The position numbers were made by a program, and so were the translations under genes. The notes beneath the pieces are model-generated. The model was given only the letters and a program-made list of their open reading frames with translations. It was not told the origin of the DNA and made no database searches. DNA of 38,708 nt. It comes from Clostridiaceae bacterium. Its GTDB lineage: Bacteria > Bacillota > Clostridia > Oscillospirales > Acutalibacteraceae. The stretch lies in contig JAEDHT010000017.1 of assembly GCA_016296885.1 (NCBI GenBank), forward strand, positions 1-38,708, read 5' to 3'. This document shows positions 1 to 7,804 of this stretch, piece by piece (the stretch's first letter is position 1; every line of letters starts with the position of its first letter).

Positions 1-662
1 TGATAAGCGGACACCGCCGCTTACACGCCGCAGTTAAGGCAGGGATTACAGAAGTTCCTGCCTTAATTTATGCTCTCGACCGTGATTCCGCTGCTATTGC
101 TTTAGTGGACAGCAACCTGCACAGAGAGCACATTCTGCCCTCAGAAAAGGCATTTGCTTACAAGTTGAAAATGGAGGCGTTGAATCATCAAGGTATCACT
201 TGTGGACAAGTTGGCCACAAGTCTCGTGACGATGTTTCAGATACAGAAAGTGGGCGTACCGTTCAGCGCTATATTCGCCTAACAAACCTTATTCCCGAAC
301 TACTTGAATTTATGGACGAAGGCAAAATGGCGCTGTCCGTTGGCGTGGAACTCTCGTATTTGGACGACCAGTTACAATACGATGTTCTTGAACAATGTGA
401 GCAAAACGATTGCACTCCGTCCTATTCGCAGGCTTTCCGTATGCACAAGGCAGAACGTGAAGGAGTGCTTACCAAAGCTGTTATTCAGGATATTATGTGC
501 GAGGAAAAAGCAAATCAGCGGGAGATGTTCAAGGTGCCGATGGAGCGCATTCGCAAATATGTCCCTAACGCCAATGCAAAGCAGGCTGAGGATTTTGTTT
601 TGAAAGCCTGCGAGCATTACCGCAAATTTTTAATCCGTCAGCGTAACCGTGATGAAAGGTAA
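1..662 (+). CDS. ParB/RepB/Spo0J-family protein, 5' end outside the window
   Basis: The reading frame is open from base 3 with no start codon, so the gene begins before the window; about 219 residues are visible. The first residues, ISGHRR...AAVKAGITEVP, match the end of the ParB N-terminal nuclease/CTP-binding domain (GHRR motif). A short helix-turn-helix region follows (GQVGHKSRD, then TVQRYIRLT). ParB-like proteins bind DNA at centromere-like sites and help plasmids or integrative elements to be maintained. TnpW- and TnpX-like genes follow at once on the same strand, so this is most likely cargo or a maintenance gene of that element and not the chromosomal ParB. The GTG at 105 lies inside the conserved domain and is not the real start. 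Family confidence is high; the specific role is inferred. Confidence 0.88.
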   Translation, partial: ISGHRRLHAAVKAGITEVPALIYALDRDSAAIALVDSNLHREHILPSEKAFAYKLKMEALNHQGITCGQVGHKSRDDVSDTESGRTVQRYIRLTNLIPELLEFMDEGKMALSVGVELSYLDDQLQYDVLEQCEQNDCTPSYSQAFRMHKAEREGVLTKAVIQDIMCEEKANQREMFKVPMERIRKYVPNANAKQAEDFVLKACEHYRKFLIRQRNRDER

Positions 663-671
663 GGTGAGAAT

Positions 672-947
672 ATGATACAAAAAATCAATTTTAACGACTG
701 TGTGGCTATTCGTGGTATGGGGCGGGTTGATGAAACCCGCCCTATTGATTTGCAGGAATATGTAATTCCGAAAAGCAAAACGCTTCGAGCCACACCGTTG
801 CCGATTATGCCGATTCCGCAAAAGATTTGCCTATCGAATAAAATCGGCAAGACCGTTTATGATGTTACCGCCAATTTTAGCCTTGAGGGCAAAGAGACGA
901 TATTACAACAATTCAAGACTTTGATTTTATCCGCAAAATTGAAATAA
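672..947 (+). CDS. TnpW-like transposon-encoded protein
   Basis: This 91-residue protein starts at ATG 672, with AGGTGAG a few bases upstream and only 9 bp after the ParB-like gene, so the two are probably co-transcribed. The C-terminal half (IGKTVYDVTANFSLEGKE, then a short amphipathic stretch ending in ILSAKLK) resembles the small TnpW proteins found beside TnpX recombinases in Tn4451-like clostridial elements. Their function is unknown. The N-terminal half carries a VAIRGMGRVDETRP segment that I do not recognise and that makes the protein longer than the TnpW proteins I recall. The position directly before a TnpX-type gene supports the call. Assignment rests on memory of the family. Confidence 0.7.
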   Translation: MIQKINFNDCVAIRGMGRVDETRPIDLQEYVIPKSKTLRATPLPIMPIPQKICLSNKIGKTVYDVTANFSLEGKETILQQFKTLILSAKLK

Positions 948-1016
948 GTGTACTGGGTATTGTATAATGGCTTCGCCTAATATGCAATGCTCGGCTTACA
1001 CAGAAAGGAGTTTATT

Positions 1017-2699
1017 ATGGCAAAGAAACAAGCCGAGAACAAAGTAAAAATTACAGCTCTTTACTGCCGCCTTTCCCAAGATGACGGGCGTGACGGCGAA
1101 AGCAACAGTATATCTAATCAGAAGGCAATCCTCACTCAATATGCCAAGGAGAACGGATACCTTCATCCTGAGTTTTTTGTAGACGACGGAATTTCAGGGA
1201 CAACCTTTGACCGCCCCGGATTTAAGCGTATGCAGCAGATGGCGGAAAACGGCGAAATCGGTGCAATTATCGTGAAAGACTTATCCCGTTTCGGCAGAGA
1301 AACGATTGAGATGGGCAGACTGACGCAAGTTGTTTACCCGTCTCTTGGAATAACCTTTATCGCCATTCAGGAAAATGGAAACACTCTTACAGGAACGGGA
1401 CTCGAAATGATGCCATTCTATAATATTTTTAACGAGTGGTACGCAGAGCAAACAAGCAAAAAGATAAAGGCCGTTTGGAAGTCAAAAGCAGAAAACGGTG
1501 AGCGAGTATCCTCCGCAGTTCCTTTTGGGTATATGAAATCTCCCGATAATCCGAAACAATGGATTATCGACGAGCCGGCTGCAAAGGTTGTTCGATATAT
1601 CTTTGAACTGTGTCTTGCAGGACTCGGACCAATGAAAATCGCACGGCGGTTAGAAGATGAACAAATCATATGTCCTACGGAGCATTATTACAGGAAAGGC
1701 ATAAAAGCCTCCAACCCAAGACCGCAAAATCCATATAGATGGGATCAGGTAACGGTAAGGCATATTCTTGAAAATCGTCAGTACGCCGGATGTACCGTTA
1801 ATTTCAAAAGCACATTTGTCAGCTTCAAGGTTAAGAAAAAGGTGCACATTCCCGAAGAAGAATGGCAGATTATTCCGAACACACAAGAAGCGATTATTGA
1901 TGAAGATACTTTCGAAAGAGTGCAGGAACTCAGAAAGCATCGCCGCAGAAATACGGCAACGGGAAAAACGAGTATGTTTTCGGGACTTCTTTACTGTGCC
2001 GACTGTGGCTCTAAACTGTATTACTGCGCTTCAAAAAGCATTAAAGACGGACAAGAGTTTTACCGATGTTCACAGTACAAAGAAAACCGAGGCTCCTGCA
2101 CCATCCATTTTATCCGTGACTCCGTGCTGAAAGAATTGGTACTTGATACGATACGGAAGGTCGCCAAGTATGTCCAGGAATTTGAGCCGGTGTTCCTTTA
2201 TCTCTTTGCAAAGCAAAATACACTCGGCAGAGAGATAAATATTCGTAATATGAAGCAAAATATTGAGAAATCCAAACGGCGTATCAAAGAACTCGATATG
2301 CTGATTGAACGAATATATGAGGACAATGTGCTCGGTAAGATTTCGGACGAACGCTTCTACCGTATGTCTGCTAATTATGAAAAAGAGCAAAAAGAACTGC
2401 TCGCCGCAGTTGAACACGACGAGCAGGCAGTCAGAAAAGCCGAACAGGAAAAGATTGATTTGAAGGTTTTTCTTGAGGCAATTCGTGAGTGTACTGACTT
2501 AAAAGAATTAACACCCACCATTGTAAATACTTTGATCAAGCGAATTGAAGTCCACAACAGCGAAAAGGGCGAAGACGGCTTGAAACACGTTCCCGTTGAT
2601 ATTTCTTTTACTGCTGTGGGGATAATCAATATCCCGACCGAAAAGGAACTGATTGCGGCAATGGAAGAAATGAGAGAAAACCCGCTGAAATCCGCTTGA
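1017..2699 (+). CDS. tnpX: TnpX-type large serine recombinase
   Basis: This 560-residue large serine recombinase would excise and integrate the mobile element. The N-terminal resolvase domain spans about residues 10-160, with the likely nucleophile Ser20 in YCRLSQDD and the DGISGTTFDRPGF and VKDLSRFGR motifs. A recombinase domain follows (about 170-290). Next is a zinc-ribbon with CADCG and a later RCSQYKENRGSC (about 320-360), then a charged coiled-coil region (about 400-500). ATG 1017 is chosen because AGAAAGGAG sits 6 bases upstream; an in-frame ATG at 987 has no ribosome-binding site and adds residues that are not conserved in the family. Length and domain order fit TnpX of Tn4451-type elements. 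Such enzymes often sit next to an element end, so the end of the element probably lies just downstream. Confidence 0.95.
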   Translation: MAKKQAENKVKITALYCRLSQDDGRDGESNSISNQKAILTQYAKENGYLHPEFFVDDGISGTTFDRPGFKRMQQMAENGEIGAIIVKDLSRFGRETIEMGRLTQVVYPSLGITFIAIQENGNTLTGTGLEMMPFYNIFNEWYAEQTSKKIKAVWKSKAENGERVSSAVPFGYMKSPDNPKQWIIDEPAAKVVRYIFELCLAGLGPMKIARRLEDEQIICPTEHYYRKGIKASNPRPQNPYRWDQVTVRHILENRQYAGCTVNFKSTFVSFKVKKKVHIPEEEWQIIPNTQEAIIDEDTFERVQELRKHRRRNTATGKTSMFSGLLYCADCGSKLYYCASKSIKDGQEFYRCSQYKENRGSCTIHFIRDSVLKELVLDTIRKVAKYVQEFEPVFLYLFAKQNTLGREINIRNMKQNIEKSKRRIKELDMLIERIYEDNVLGKISDERFYRMSANYEKEQKELLAAVEHDEQAVRKAEQEKIDLKVFLEAIRECTDLKELTPTIVNTLIKRIEVHNSEKGEDGLKHVPVDISFTAVGIINIPTEKELIAAMEEMRENPLKSA

Positions 2700-2711
2700 A
2701 ACAAAGGAAAA

Positions 2712-2790
2712 CGGTGCAGCCCTCACGGGCTACACCGCATCCTACATAGCGACTGTCCTTTAGAGTACGACTCTAAAGCAAGTGCTTTTT
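2712..2790 (+). terminator. Tandem hairpins after tnpX, the last terminator-like
   Basis: Three stem-loops follow the tnpX stop. An 11-bp stem at 2712-2722/2727-2737 has one mismatch and loop TCAC. TAGAGT/ACTCTA lies at 2761-2775. AAAGC-AAGT-GCTTT follows and runs into TTTTTT near 2790. The last one is a plausible intrinsic terminator for tnpX. Confidence 0.5.
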
Positions 2791-2794
2791 TCAA

Positions 2795-2880
2795 TGAAAT
2801 CACCCTTTCGGGTGGATGAAATGTTGCTTCGCAACGTGAAATACGCCTGCGGCATGTGAAATTCGACTCTACGGCGAGTG
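2795..2880. repeat. Array of short hairpins separated by GAAAT linkers
   Basis: Four copies of (A/G)TGAAAT occur at about 20-22 bp spacing (GAAAT at 2796, 2818, 2838 and 2858). Each is followed by a short inverted repeat: CACCC-TTTC-GGGTG (2801-2814), GTTGC-TTC-GCAAC (2823-2835), GCC-TGC-GGC (2845-2853) and ACTC-TACGGC-GAGT near 2865-2879. Stem sequences differ while the linkers stay constant, so the unit is defined by linker and structure and not by repeat identity. I recall similar arrays in other gut Clostridia genomes but know of no assigned function. It lies between the recombinase gene and the presumed element end. Confidence 0.6.
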
Positions 2881-3030
2881 GGTGTTTTTCGTTTTTATTA
2901 TTATATTCAAAAAAAGAAGGATTTGAATCTAAAGTGGGTTTGCACCGTTAAGATAATCCTTCAATAGAAATAGCACAGGTGTAGTCTTATGCTTATCTTT
3001 AATTAAATACTAATCCCTTGTATCGCATTA

Positions 3031-3056
3031 TAAAAATAGCGGGGTATAAACCCCAC
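3031..3056 (-). terminator. Terminator for the small minus-strand gene
   Basis: Read on the minus strand, GTGGGGTTTATACCCCGC forms a GGGGT/ACCCC stem followed by TATTTTTATAA. It lies about 43 bp beyond the stop of the gene ending at 3099. Confidence 0.6.
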
Positions 3057-3098
3057 ATAATAATTTTCATGATTTTATATTACTTCGATTACTCACCA

Positions 3099-3452
3099 CT
3101 AAAATATTTTTTTCAATAATTCTTTATACCTTTTTTCATCAATTTCTAAAAGGCTCTTTTTGCCATCAGTAAATTCTATAGCAACGGTGTAAATTCCCTT
3201 TCTTCTTGCTGTAGCACCCGCAAGAAGTCCTACCGCACCAAAAAGTGCCGCACCCAAAGCAGCCCTACCCACTACACCTGTAGCACTTTTTCTACTTTCT
3301 TCGTCCACAATTTCGTAGGATTTTATAGTTTCTTTATTTAGTTGAATGTTTTGATTAGATAAATCGGGGTTTAGTATACAAAAATCACCAAGAAAACAAA
3401 AAACTTCTCTTCCCATATAATCACCCGCAATAACCTTGTTTTTTGCTCCCAT
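3099..3452 (-). CDS. Small glycine-zipper membrane protein, function unknown
   Basis: This 117-residue protein starts at ATG 3452; the minus strand shows AAAGGGGATAAATGTT just before it, a usable ribosome-binding site. Residues about 60-82 are a glycine/alanine zipper segment (GRAALGAALFGAVGLLAGAT) that could form a membrane hairpin. It is flanked by a soluble N-terminal half and a C-terminal segment with IEFTDGKKSLLEID, which resembles a small beta-rich PH-like or bacterial SH3-like fold. I do not recognise the family. It is monocistronic, with its own downstream terminator, and lies between the mobile element end and the nucleotidase gene on the opposite strand. It could be element cargo or chromosomal; the boundary is not resolved. 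Confidence 0.7.
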   Translation of the reverse strand: MGAKNKVIAGDYMGREVFCFLGDFCILNPDLSNQNIQLNKETIKSYEIVDEESRKSATGVVGRAALGAALFGAVGLLAGATARRKGIYTVAIEFTDGKKSLLEIDEKRYKELLKKIF

Positions 3453-3590
3453 AACATTTATCCCCTTTTACTTATAAAATTTTACAATTTCACAAAATTA
3501 TTATATCACATATCATCAAAACAAGTCAACACAAATCTTTAGATGGTTTCTACTCCAAATGAGTAAATTTACTAAAATTTCATCTTATTG

Positions 3591-3619
3591 GTGACAATAT
3601 ATTATTGTTATGTTATAAT
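3591..3619 (+). promoter_or_regulatory. Promoter of the 5'-nucleotidase gene
   Basis: GTGACA (3591-3596), a 17-bp spacer, then TATAAT (3614-3619) preceded by TGT, an extended -10. The expected leader is about 90 bases. Confidence 0.75.
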
Positions 3620-3715
3620 ACGATTGTGTGGTGCTGAAAGCGTTTTTTGTATCACATTGTTGGTCCATGGGAAGTTTTTTTAAAACTAATACTTTTGTTA
3701 ATTGAGGTGTGTTAA

Positions 3716-5641
3716 ATGAAAAAAATTATTTCACTTGTTTTATCAACGATTATTATGTTGTCGGTTTCGACTGCTGCTTTCAGTGCAGAGAGCGAAAAGA
3801 CGCTTACAGTGCTGTTTTCACATGATATGCATTCCAGTGTGGATGAAAAAAATGATGGCACAGGCGGTTTTTCCAGAGTTAAAACAATTATTAATGACAC
3901 CTTGAACGAAGATGCCGACACATTGATAGTTGACGGTGGAGATTTTGCCATGGGCACGCTCTATCAGTCTGTTTTTTCTACAGATGCGTTGGAGCTTCGC
4001 TTGCTTGGTTTGCTTGGCTATGATGCGACCACGCTAGGCAACCATGAATTTGACTATGGATCTGATGGTCTGTCTGATATGCTGGAGGCTGCTATGGCAA
4101 GTGGTGATCCATTGCCATTACTGCTTTCGTCTAATATAGATTGGTCTGCATCAGATGGTGAATACACATCTATGCTAAAGGACACACTAGATAAATATGG
4201 AGCAATACAAGATTATGTGATCCTGCAAAAAGGGGACGTCAAGGTTGGCTTATTTGGTCTTATGGGCGAAGACTCTGTTGATTGTGCGCCTACCAGCGGA
4301 CTTGCTTTTAAAGATATTAGTGAGAGTGCCAAAGCCACTGTGCAACAGATGATCAGCAAGGATAATCCTGACATCATCGTGTGCCTGTCACATTCCGGTA
4401 CATCTGATGATATGAAGAAGAGTGAAGATTATATACTCGCTCAAAATGTGCCTGAGATAGATATCATCGTGAGTGGTCACACGCATACCACATTGGATGA
4501 GCCTATTATGTGTGGCAACACAGCAATAGTTTCCTGCGGTGAATATGCATCGAATATGGGAAAAATCAATCTCACACAACGAGCAGATGGCTCATGGAAT
4601 CTTGATGCATACAAGGTTATCCCACTGGATAAGAGCGTAACTCCTGATCCTGATATGCTAAAAAAGACACAGGAGTTTAAAAAACTTACCGGTTCTTATA
4701 TCAAACAATTTGGTTTTACAGGTGAAGATCAGGTTATAGCCTATAGTCCATATACCTTTATTGACTGTGAGTCTATCTATGACCAACATATTGAGCATCC
4801 ACTAGGTAACCTGCTTGCAGACGCTGTTAAATATTCTGTAGAGAAAGCAGAAGGCGGCACAGGTGATCCTGTGGATTTTGCAATAGTTCCAAATGGCGTT
4901 ATACGTTCCAGCTTTCAAGAGGGCGAAATCACCGTTGGCAATGCCTTTGAGGTGCTTAGCCTTGGCATAGGCTTTGATCGCACACCCGGATGTCCTTTGG
5001 TTGGTGTTTATCTCACCGGCAAAGAGATCAAAACCACCTGTGAGATAGATGCATCAATCTCAGGTTTGATGGATGGTACTATGCTTTTCTATTCTAATCT
5101 CACATTTACTTTTAACCCAAATAGAATGTTGCTCAACAAGGTTACAAATGTTCAGATCGTAAATGATGATGGCTCATTATCAGAGCTGGAGGACGATAAG
5201 CTATACAGAGTCGTATCAGACCTCTATTCTGCCCAGATGCTTGGTGCAGTTAAAGAAACCTCTTATGGTATATTGACAGTTACTCCAAAGGATAAGAATG
5301 GAAATCCAATAGAAAACTTTGAAGACTGTGTAATCTACAACGGTGATAAGGAGCTAAAAGCATGGTATGCGCTTGCCGACTATCTGCAGTCCTTCCCAAA
5401 GGAAAACAACATTAGTGTTATTCCGGAGAGATATGCAGATGTAGAAGGCAGAAAGATTGTAGATGACAACAAAAATATAATCGAGATAATAAAAAATCCT
5501 AACACAACAACACTTGTAATCTGTGGTGTGGTGCTTCTCCTGTTATTAATAATCGTTCTCATCGTTGTGCTGATAGTAAAAGGTATCAAAAGGTGCAATA
5601 AAAAAAGAAAGAACAAGAGGGAAAAGGTTTTAAGAAGCTGA
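3716..5641 (+). CDS. Membrane-anchored 5'-nucleotidase / metallophosphatase
   Basis: This 641-residue secreted enzyme starts at ATG 3716 behind GAGGTGT. A signal peptide (about 1-24, ending FSAES) is followed by a calcineurin-like metallophosphatase domain. Its motifs are FSHDMHSS (DxH metal site), VDGGD, GNHEFDYG, CLSHSG and VSGHTHTTLD (GHxH). The 5'-nucleotidase C-terminal domain spans about residues 350-560, with HPLGNLLADA near its start. Members hydrolyse extracellular nucleotides or 2',3'-cyclic nucleotides to nucleosides and phosphate. Residues about 597-620 form one strong transmembrane helix followed by a basic tail (KGIKRCNKKRKNKREK). There is no LPxTG-like motif, so it is probably anchored by this helix with the enzyme outside. 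The substrate is not predictable from sequence. Confidence 0.92.
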   Translation: MKKIISLVLSTIIMLSVSTAAFSAESEKTLTVLFSHDMHSSVDEKNDGTGGFSRVKTIINDTLNEDADTLIVDGGDFAMGTLYQSVFSTDALELRLLGLLGYDATTLGNHEFDYGSDGLSDMLEAAMASGDPLPLLLSSNIDWSASDGEYTSMLKDTLDKYGAIQDYVILQKGDVKVGLFGLMGEDSVDCAPTSGLAFKDISESAKATVQQMISKDNPDIIVCLSHSGTSDDMKKSEDYILAQNVPEIDIIVSGHTHTTLDEPIMCGNTAIVSCGEYASNMGKINLTQRADGSWNLDAYKVIPLDKSVTPDPDMLKKTQEFKKLTGSYIKQFGFTGEDQVIAYSPYTFIDCESIYDQHIEHPLGNLLADAVKYSVEKAEGGTGDPVDFAIVPNGVIRSSFQEGEITVGNAFEVLSLGIGFDRTPGCPLVGVYLTGKEIKTTCEIDASISGLMDGTMLFYSNLTFTFNPNRMLLNKVTNVQIVNDDGSLSELEDDKLYRVVSDLYSAQMLGAVKETSYGILTVTPKDKNGNPIENFEDCVIYNGDKELKAWYALADYLQSFPKENNISVIPERYADVEGRKIVDDNKNIIEIIKNPNTTTLVICGVVLLLLLIIVLIVVLIVKGIKRCNKKRKNKREKVLRS

Positions 5642-5660
5642 TATAGTAAAATGAAAGGAT

Positions 5661-5679
5661 ACAGCCTGACATGGGCTGT
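5661..5679 (+). promoter_or_regulatory. Small hairpin before the CCA transferase start
   Basis: ACAGCC (5661-5666) pairs with GGCTGT (5674-5679) around a 7-base loop, 12 bases before ATG 5692. The start has no good Shine-Dalgarno of its own; the nearest purine stretch (GAAAGGA, 5653-5659) lies just 5' of the hairpin. The hairpin may bring that site close to the start codon, but this is inference. Confidence 0.4.
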
Positions 5680-5691
5680 GCTGGATAAATA

Positions 5692-7041
5692 ATGAGAATA
5701 CCGTTGCCTGCGCACATACGATTTATAATCGAAAAATTCTATAGTAACGGCTATGAGGCCTATGCTGTAGGAGGGTGCGTGCGCAATGGTATTTTAAATT
5801 TGCCTGCAAGTGATTATGACATAACTACAAGTGCTGAACCTGCACAAATAGAGGAACTATTTAAAGACTTTAGATGTGTTGAAACAGGAATAAAGCATGG
5901 AACAGTTACTGTAATAGTGGACAACATACCGGTAGAGATAACCACATATCGCAAAGAGTGTGGTTACTCCGATAATCGCCACCCTGATACCGTATGCTTT
6001 ACAAAAAGTCTTGATGAAGACCTGATAAGACGTGATTTCACGGTGAATGCCATGGCTTATAACGAGCGGAGAGGCCTAGTGGACAATCACAATGGTGTGC
6101 AGGATTTGAAAAACGGAGTAATAAGGTGCGTGGGCGATGCCGATGCCAGATTTAACGAAGATGCACTAAGAATAATGCGTGCTATTCGTTTTGCCTCGGA
6201 ATACGGCTTTAAAATTGAGGAGAACACTTCAAAAGCAATAAAAAACAATTATAAGTTGCTTGAAAATATCTCTATGGAACGCATTTCTGCTGAGCTAAAC
6301 AAAATGATAGTTGGAAAGACAGCAGGAAATCTACTTGTGAAATATAAAGAGATATTCGGATATATCATGCCTGAGCTTGTGCCGTCATTTGGGATGAATC
6401 AAGATAACCCTCATCACGATAAGAATGTGTGGGAGCATATTTGTGCTGTTGTGGATAACTGTGAGCCGATGCTTGACTTAAGATTGGCAGCTCTCTTTCA
6501 CGATATCGGGAAGCCATATTGCAAGACGGTAGACCAAAAAGGCATAGGTCACTTTTATGGTCATGCAGAAAAAAGTGTTTTGCTCTTGAGCGAGATAATG
6601 CATCGTCTGCGACAGCCTAATGACCTTGCTTGCAGAGTAAGCACTCTTGTAAAATATCATGACAGGCTTGGTAACATAGGTGAAAAGGAAATAAGACGTT
6701 TATACGGAAAGCTTGGCTCAGATATGATGCAAAAGCTTGTTATGATTTCATATGCTGATATGATGGGACAATCAATACACAATCGAGAGAAAAAGCTTGA
6801 AAACCTTGAAAAAGTAAAATCCATTATAGATAAAATAGAAGAAGATAATCTGTGTTGCAAGGGCAGTCAACTAGAAATAAACGGCAATGATATAATTAAT
6901 ATGGGTTTTTCACCCGGTAAGATTATAGGTGAAATCCTTGATGACCTGCTGGAAAATGTAATTTCAGAAAAACTCAAAAATGAAAAAGAAGAACTAATAG
7001 AGTATGTAAGGAGAAAATATGATGCACATACCAAATTGTGA
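5692..7041 (+). CDS. cca: CCA tRNA nucleotidyltransferase
   Basis: This 449-residue class II nucleotidyltransferase adds or repairs the 3' CCA end of tRNAs in the cytoplasm. The head domain shows AVGGCVRNGIL and DYDITTSA, the catalytic G-G/D-x-D pair, near residues 22-45. RRDFTVNAMAYN follows near 108, then the tRNA-binding segment DALRIMRAIRFASEYGF. An HD domain in the C-terminal half (LAALFHDIGKP, later KYHDRLG) marks the bacterial HD-containing CCA-adding subgroup, which may also have phosphodiesterase or phosphatase activity. Poly(A) polymerase I shares the head domain, but the HD domain and lack of a basic tail favour a CCA enzyme. It overlaps the next gene by 23 bp. Confidence 0.93.
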   Translation: MRIPLPAHIRFIIEKFYSNGYEAYAVGGCVRNGILNLPASDYDITTSAEPAQIEELFKDFRCVETGIKHGTVTVIVDNIPVEITTYRKECGYSDNRHPDTVCFTKSLDEDLIRRDFTVNAMAYNERRGLVDNHNGVQDLKNGVIRCVGDADARFNEDALRIMRAIRFASEYGFKIEENTSKAIKNNYKLLENISMERISAELNKMIVGKTAGNLLVKYKEIFGYIMPELVPSFGMNQDNPHHDKNVWEHICAVVDNCEPMLDLRLAALFHDIGKPYCKTVDQKGIGHFYGHAEKSVLLLSEIMHRLRQPNDLACRVSTLVKYHDRLGNIGEKEIRRLYGKLGSDMMQKLVMISYADMMGQSIHNREKKLENLEKVKSIIDKIEEDNLCCKGSQLEINGNDIINMGFSPGKIIGEILDDLLENVISEKLKNEKEELIEYVRRKYDAHTKL

Positions 7042-7645
7042 AACAAATGAGATAGAGCTACAGTGCTTTAAAGAAGCACTCATACGCTCGCAAATGCCAA
7101 ATGATACATACGACGTAGACAAATGGCTCTACGTGCCGAATGAATATACAGAATATCGTTATTTGCTGGGAACAAAGGGAGGAAATCCGCTTATATGCAT
7201 AGGCATAAATCCATCCACCGCAAAGCCAGATGCCCTTGATAATACATTGAAATCAGTGGAAAGGATAGCTCACCATAATGGCTTTGACAGCTTCATTATG
7301 CTTAATGTCTATCCGCAGAGGGCTACTAACCCTGATGATATGGAAAAAAGCTTTAACTTTGAGCTTCATGCCGAAAATTTGAAGGCTTTTGATTATGCGC
7401 TCAGTCTATGTAGAGCCGGAAATGCCCATGTGTGGCTTGGGTGTGGTAATATAATCGAAAAGAGAGATTTCCTTGCCAAGTGCCTGATAGACATGAAGCG
7501 AATATCAGATAAATATAATGCAAATTGGTATTCATGCGGAAAGGTGTCTATAAAAGGACATCCTCACCACCCGCTATATTTAAAAAAAGATAGTCCGCTT
7601 GATTTGTTTGATATAGACAGATATGTGGATAAGTTGCTAAAATAA
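7019..7645 (+). CDS. DUF1643 domain protein
   Basis: This 208-residue protein starts at ATG 7019, with AAGGAG 5 bases upstream inside the end of the cca gene; the 23-bp overlap suggests translational coupling. The core matches DUF1643: a YLLGTKGGNPLICIGINPS segment, the NPSTA and D-NTLKSVERI motifs, then MLNVYPQRATNP, WLGCGN and a late HPHHPLYL. It is predicted to be soluble and cytoplasmic. The family has no established biochemical function. Its place behind cca hints at a nucleic-acid-related role, but that is only context. A strong terminator follows directly, so cca and this gene end one transcription unit. Confidence 0.85.
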   Translation: MMHIPNCETNEIELQCFKEALIRSQMPNDTYDVDKWLYVPNEYTEYRYLLGTKGGNPLICIGINPSTAKPDALDNTLKSVERIAHHNGFDSFIMLNVYPQRATNPDDMEKSFNFELHAENLKAFDYALSLCRAGNAHVWLGCGNIIEKRDFLAKCLIDMKRISDKYNANWYSCGKVSIKGHPHHPLYLKKDSPLDLFDIDRYVDKLLK

Positions 7646-7653
7646 ATGCTTTT

Positions 7654-7686
7654 GCCTGCGTGCCCTAGTGGTGGCAGGCTTTTTTA
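7654..7686 (+). terminator. Terminator of the cca-DUF1643 unit
   Basis: GCCTGC (7654-7659) pairs with GCAGGC (7674-7679) and is followed by TTTTTTATT. Confidence 0.85.
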
Positions 7687-7734
7687 TTGAAAAAATTGCA
7701 AAATATTGGTGTAGTGAAGCTGGTTGAATGTATT

Positions 7735-7761
7735 GAGCTTTTAAACCGTTTATGATATAAT
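7735..7761 (+). promoter_or_regulatory. Promoter of the lectin-dockerin gene
   Basis: TATAAT at 7756-7761 is preceded by TGA, an extended -10. The -35 is weak (TTGAGC at 7735-7740, spacer 15), so the extended -10 probably carries recognition. Confidence 0.6.
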
Positions 7762-7804
7762 ATAAAGTACTTTCGAAGATTTGGCTATTTTGGAGTTGAT
7801 TTGG

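Larger units (their letters stand above)
1..2890. mobile_element. End of a TnpX-type (Tn4451-like) integrative element
   Basis: The ParB-like, TnpW-like and TnpX-like genes form one co-oriented block and then stop. The next genes (a small minus-strand gene, then nucleotidase and CCA transferase) look chromosomal. The block has visibly more GC-rich codons than the AT-rich DNA after about 2890. The exact junction cannot be fixed here because TnpX elements recombine at very short (GA) core dinucleotides. The right limit given is where the hairpin array ends and AT-rich DNA begins. The left end is outside the window. Confidence 0.55.

Noticed and set aside
987..1016. Earlier in-frame ATG for the serine recombinase
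   Set aside because: It has no ribosome-binding site; AGAAAGGAG stands 6 bases before ATG 1017, and the extra residues are outside the resolvase domain.
2795..2880. CRISPR array
   Set aside because: The repeated part is only about 7 bases and the spaced parts are self-complementary hairpins, with no cas genes nearby.
5480..5641. Sortase anchor on the 5'-nucleotidase
   Set aside because: No LPxTG-like motif precedes the C-terminal helix; a plain transmembrane anchor with a basic tail fits better.
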